Position numbers and translations under genes: made by a program
Part shown: positions 61,201 through 64,000 of the stretch, piece by piece
How positions within the stretch are numbered: position 1 is the first letter of the stretch
How the letters are laid out: the number at the start of each line of letters is the position of its first letter
Assembly: GCF_014779765.1 (NCBI RefSeq)
Contig: NZ_JACXZA010000003.1
Coordinates: 620,001 to 684,000 of the forward strand
DNA from: Paenibacillus terricola
GTDB taxonomy: Bacteria > Bacillota > Bacilli > Paenibacillales > Paenibacillaceae
DNA length: 64,000 nt
Direction of reading: 5' to 3'
Notes under the pieces: generated by a model
What the model saw: only the letters and a program-made list of their open reading frames with translations
Database searches by the model: none
What the model was told of the DNA's origin: nothing

Positions 61201-64000
61201 CAGTCACCGATCCGTCGGCAAGCTTCGTTGCTGTAACAGCGCCATTCGTCAGCTTCGATGCCGATACGACGCCATCTGCCAGCTGCGTGCTGCCTACCGA
61301 CGCAGCCGCAATCTTCGCCGCTGTTACGGAGCCGTCTACGAGCTTCGACTCGGTTACGGCGCCATCGGACAGCTTCGATGCCGATACAGAACCATCCACA
61401 AGCTTGAACGAGTTAACCGAACCATTCTGCAGCTTCGATTCCGATACTGCACCATCGGCCAAATGCACGTTATAGACCGATGCTTGCGTCAGGTTCGCTG
61501 CTGTAACTGAACCTTCCGCCAGCTTAGCCCCAGTAACTGCACCATCTGTGAGATGCACCGCGTAAACTGACGCCTCTGCCAACTTGGACGCGATAACAGA
61601 GCCATCTACAAGCTTCGAAGCCGTAACCGAATCATCAGCCAGCTTCTCTTCCGTAACCGATCCTTCTACAAGCTTCGATTCCGTTACAATCGCATCCGCC
61701 AGATGGATGCTCTTAACCGCTGCATAATCCAGCTTCTCCGCCGTCACCGCTCCATCCGCAAGCTTTCCGTACGTAACGGAACCAGTTGCAAGCTCGCCTG
61801 TGCCTACCGATCCGGCAGCAAGATGAATGCCCAGCACTGCACCTGGAGCCAGCTTCGCGCTTGTGACGCTGCATTCGTTCAGATGGTTCGCGTCTACCGA
61901 ACCGTCTGTCAGCTTCGTGCCATCAACCGATCCTTCGGCCAGATGTGCTAAACCGACAACACCCCGCGCCAGCTTCGAGCTCGTAACTGCATCGTCTGCC
62001 AGATGCTGCTCACGAACGGCTTCATCCTGCAGATGAACACTGCCTACTGCATACTCATCAAGCTGCCGCTCACCGATAGCGCCGCTCACTAGCTTCTCCC
62101 TCGATATAGAACCTGAAGCGAGCAGCGCGGAATCGATCGAAGATGGCTGCACGAATTTCGATGCATCCCACAATCCATTCAACTTACGCAGCGACACCGA
62201 ACCGTCTGCCAACTGCTCAGCTCCGACGCTGCCAGCAATAAGATGCGCGCTGTGTATGCTGCCCTCGGCTAGCAGTCCGCCTGTCACCGTACCTGGCTTC
62301 AGCTTGCTGCCATTCAAGCTGCCTTCCGGCGCCTTGTCGAAGGACAACGCATCACCAGCTAGATGAGCAAGCGTTACAGAGCCTTTGCGCAGATGATAAC
62401 CTTGAATCGACTCTGCCTTCAGATGTTTGCCCGATACCGACTCGAGCATCAGATGCTCGCCGCTCACGGAGCTTGGCGCGATTTTGTCGCTGTTGACTGC
62501 ATCCTTCTGAAGTGCCTGGCCGCTCACTGCATAAGGGGCAAGATGCTCCGAGCCGACCGCGCCCTGCGACAGATGAATGCTGCGGACAGCACCGTCAGCC
62601 AAGTGTTTAGCCTGCACCGTGCCGCTCGTCAAGTGCGCAGCATTAATGGCTCCATCCCGGAGATGAATCGAGCCGACAATACCGCCCTGCAGATGGCTTG
62701 CGTCCACGCTCTCAGGCGACAAATGTTTCGATTCGATCGCACCAGGCAGCACATGATCCGAACCAACGCTGCCGGATGTCAGATGAATGCCGAATACAGA
62801 ACGTTCCGCAAGATGTCGGCTGCCCACCGAGTCCATTGCCAGATGACGCTCCGTGACCGCCTCGTCTGCCAGTTCACGCGATGTAATTGCCGATTCCTTG
62901 AGCAGTTCTGATGAGATCGCGCCAAGTTTGACGTGTTGAGATGAGACTGCCCGCTGCGCAAGCTGATCCGTTCCAACGGATCCATCCGCAAGATGCAGCT
63001 GCTGCACGGCATCATCCCGCAAATGTAAAGCGCCAACGCTTCCGTAGGCGAGCTTCTCGCTTGACACGCTCTCGTTGCCGAGTTTGTTCGTTGTGACAGC
63101 ATAATCCGTCAGTTTATCCGTCGTAATCGATTCTGGCGACAGCTTCAGCGAATTCACTGCATAGTCGGCCAAATGGTGTGCGAATACCGTACCGAAACCG
63201 ATATGACGCTCCGACACCGATTGCGAAGCCAGCTTCGCCGATGTGATCGCACCATCCTTCACCGCATCGCTCTCTACCGACCATTCGGCCAAATGACGCG
63301 CCTCAATCGCACCTGGGCAGATGTGAGATGAATCAATCGTCTCCGTCTGGATCGACTCGCCCGTAACAGCGCCTTGCGACAGATGATAGGAACGAATCGA
63401 ATCCGGCGCAATTTTATCGAAAGTAACGATCTCATCCTTCAGATGCTGCCGGTCAACAGCGCCCTCAGCCAATTTCCTCCCGCTCACGGCACCGTCTGCA
63501 AGCTTGATCTCAAGCACCGATGCATCTGCTAGCTGCTCTGTATCGACGGAATACAAGCCGATATTCTCCTGGAGAACCGACTGCAGCGCCAGCTTCTCGT
63601 TCGTCACCGACCTATCCTGCAGATGCGCTGCATCCACTGCACCTTTCTGAATCGCCTTCGACGACACCGAGCTTTCCGTCAGATGACGCTGTTCGATCGT
63701 ATTATCCGCCAGCTTATCGGCTGTAACGGATGCACGACCTATATGCTTCTGCTGAACGATCTCATCCGCCAGCTTCGCCGACGTAACGCTATAATCCGCA
63801 AGCTTGGAAGAGGTTACCGCATGGTCGGCCAGCTTGATCGTCGTAACAGCTTGCTCCGACAGCTTCGTTGCCGTCAGCGTTTCATCGACGATGTGGCTTC
63901 CTTGTACTTGCAGCGCTGCGATATGTGTTCCGTGTACGGCCCCCGCTTGAAGATGCTCCGAGGATACCGCTTCGGCGGCCAGTGCGGATGAGGTGACGGA
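58214..64000 (-). CDS. giant decapeptide-repeat surface protein with WIAG-like tail (5' end off window)
   Basis: The frame is open to the right edge, so the 1928 residues seen are only the C-terminal part; the start is outside. About 180 tandem decapeptides of the form [AS]V[TS]xxKLADG fill it, a pattern like phage tail-fibre or beta-helical rods. Repeats near the right edge are diverse (many HL instead of KL); those coded at about 59281-60720 are almost identical in 40-residue groups. The last 100 residues are a non-repetitive beta-rich domain (FTPVSVPSASKRTFQQCG ... INWIAVGTKR) that matches the WIAG-tail idea. Cys is absent from the repeats in view. Likely a surface rod and candidate acceptor for the adjacent glycosyltransferases. 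Confidence 0.88.
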   Translation of the reverse strand, partial: SVTSSALAAEAVSSEHLQAGAVHGTHIAALQVQGSHIVDETLTATKLSEQAVTTIKLADHAVTSSKLADYSVTSAKLADEIVQQKHIGRASVTADKLADNTIEQRHLTESSVSSKAIQKGAVDAAHLQDRSVTNEKLALQSVLQENIGLYSVDTEQLADASVLEIKLADGAVSGRKLAEGAVDRQHLKDEIVTFDKIAPDSIRSYHLSQGAVTGESIQTETIDSSHICPGAIEARHLAEWSVESDAVKDGAITSAKLASQSVSERHIGFGTVFAHHLADYAVNSLKLSPESITTDKLTDYAVTTNKLGNESVSSEKLAYGSVGALHLRDDAVQQLHLADGSVGTDQLAQRAVSSQHVKLGAISSELLKESAITSRELADEAVTERHLAMDSVGSRHLAERSVFGIHLTSGSVGSDHVLPGAIESKHLSPESVDASHLQGGIVGSIHLRDGAINAAHLTSGTVQAKHLADGAVRSIHLSQGAVGSEHLAPYAVSGQALQKDAVNSDKIAPSSVSGEHLMLESVSGKHLKAESIQGYHLRKGSVTLAHLAGDALSFDKAPEGSLNGSKLKPGTVTGGLLAEGSIHSAHLIAGSVGAEQLADGSVSLRKLNGLWDASKFVQPSSIDSALLASGSISREKLVSGAIGERQLDEYAVGSVHLQDEAVREQHLADDAVTSSKLARGVVGLAHLAEGSVDGTKLTDGSVDANHLNECSVTSAKLAPGAVLGIHLAAGSVGTGELATGSVTYGKLADGAVTAEKLDYAAVKSIHLADAIVTESKLVEGSVTEEKLADDSVTASKLVDGSVIASKLAEASVYAVHLTDGAVTGAKLAEGSVTAANLTQASVYNVHLADGAVSESKLQNGSVNSFKLVDGSVSASKLSDGAVTESKLVDGSVTAAKIAAASVGSTQLADGVVSASKLTNGAVTATKLADGSVTGEKLTAASVGEVQLIDGAVTADKLASESVTAEKLAVESVGELQLVDGAVSTVKLADGAVTAVKLVDGSITSAKLAAASVGGLQLLDGAVSAAKLTDGCVTSAKLVDGSVTGKKLAAESVGEVQLIDGAVSAAKLADGSVSAAKLTDRSVTSAKLTAWSVGEAQLIDGSVSNAKLVDGSVTASKLADSSVTNEKLTAWSVGEAQLIDDSVSNAKLVDGSVTASKLADSSVTNEKLTASSVGEVQLVDGAVSNAKLADGSVTGVKLTDGSVTTAKLTASSVGEVQLVDGAVSNAKLADGSVTGVKLTDGSVTTAKLTASSVGEVQLIDGAVSSAKLADGSVIASKLADGSVTAEKLTAWSVGEDQLIDSAVSTAKLADGAVSAEKLADGSVTAEKLTAWSVGEDQLIDSAVSTAKLADGAVSAEKLADGAVSAEKLADGAVTASKLTAWSVGEDQLIDGVVSSAKLADGAVSAEKLADGSVTAAKLTAWSVGEDQLIDGVVSSAKLADGAVSAEKLADGAVTAAKLTAWSVGEDQLIDGVVSSAKLADGAVSAEKLADGAVTAAKLTAWSVGEDQLIDGVVSSAKLADGAVSAEKLADGSVTAAKLTAWSVGEEQLVDGVVSSAKLADGAVSAEKLADGAVTAEKLTAASVSSVQLADGSVSAAKLTDGAVTAAKLADGSVTGSKLTTASVGGLQLADGAVTAAKLTDNAVTTAKLVDGAVTAAKLATSSVGNVQLVDGVVTTAKLAEGSVTVSKLAGGSVRSEQLADGAVTESKIASSAVGSDQLADLAVRTSHIAYGTIVADHLTAGAVDGDKLANASVSEHHLTAGAVTNDALADGSISVSKLSADVVSLIGSGKPIVTEGSIEARHLQPGAIAGTHLAEGAVGSRELADGAVAESNLTFTPVSVPSASKRTFQQCGLTSFAFTGQEESCEVIIPFEESFQDNGYVFVAMTDHPACIATLKGKSEEFALVTISRIRFSMEPVGFINWIAVGTKR
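59281..59880. repeat. five near-identical 120-bp tandem units within the repeat gene
   Basis: Units begin at 59281, 59401, 59521, 59641 and 59761, each four decapeptide codon blocks, differing at few positions. A 150-bp unit follows, then further 120-bp families at about 60180-60720. It is a hierarchical array (30 bp within 120 bp) that could expand or contract by slippage or recombination. Confidence 0.92.

Noticed and set aside
58500-63900. 30-bp periodic repeats that could be mistaken for a CRISPR array or non-coding satellite
   Set aside because: There are no unique spacers, the period is an exact multiple of codons, and the minus frame stays open through the whole stretch.

Overview
The window looks like a Paenibacillus-type chromosome (Bacillota, Paenibacillaceae). 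The evidence is a YesM-class sensor kinase, sugar ABC importers without their own ATPase, AraC regulators beside glycoside-use genes, a FIMAH-tailed GH9 cellulase, a WGxxGxxG protein, a FapR-type operator before fabH, and a huge decapeptide-repeat protein ending in a WIAG-like tail. No rRNA, tRNA, CRISPR array or complete insertion sequence was seen.

Region 1 (1-12.7 kb) is plant-polysaccharide use. It holds a truncated YesM kinase, a divergent three-gene sugar importer followed by a GH43 beta-xylosidase, small secreted and lipoprotein genes, and uxaBA (galacturonate pathway) divergent from an AraC regulator. Region 2 (12.7-19.3 kb) holds a GNAT gene, a YfbR-like HD phosphohydrolase, an AT-rich DUF4304 gene, and a TetR-controlled heterodimeric ABC exporter with three related palindromic operators. 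A 32-bp exact copy of the DUF4304 gene start is stranded upstream of the next regulator. Region 3 (19.3-29.6 kb) holds an AraC regulator, an Lpl-type importer with a type-B carboxylesterase, and a large GH9 cellulase, with small gene relics between them. Region 4 (29.6-37.9 kb) is AT-richer: a 1935-residue RHS protein with an unusual C-terminal domain, a small membrane-anchored neighbour, and a secreted beta-propeller protein preceded by a perfect 16-bp inverted repeat.

Region 5 (38-64 kb) is the most interesting. After an orphan fabH under a FapR-like operator come two plus-strand glycosyltransferases and then two minus-strand glycan operons. The first (47.4 to 41.2 kb) contains a CapE/RmlD/WecB-like trio that fits UDP-L-QuiNAc-type sugar synthesis, plus glycosyltransferases. 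The second (57.4 to 47.7 kb) has three GT2 enzymes, a nucleotidyltransferase, a GT-D-fold enzyme, another GT2, four small proteins and two CgeB-like glycosyltransferases; it ends in a clear terminator. Upstream of it lies the 3' part of a gene for a protein of more than 1900 residues, built of about 180 decapeptide repeats and running off the right edge.

Hypothesis: the second operon builds glycans on the giant repeat protein, perhaps on the spore or cell surface. Several of its enzymes carry Arg/Lys/Ser-rich extensions, and four products share a tandem [GA]-aromatic-x-x segment that could dock them together. The operon leader is interrupted by a 276-bp hairpin-rich insertion with inverted ends and 10-bp flanking direct repeats. 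The family assignments come from recognised motifs; the system-level reading is inference.
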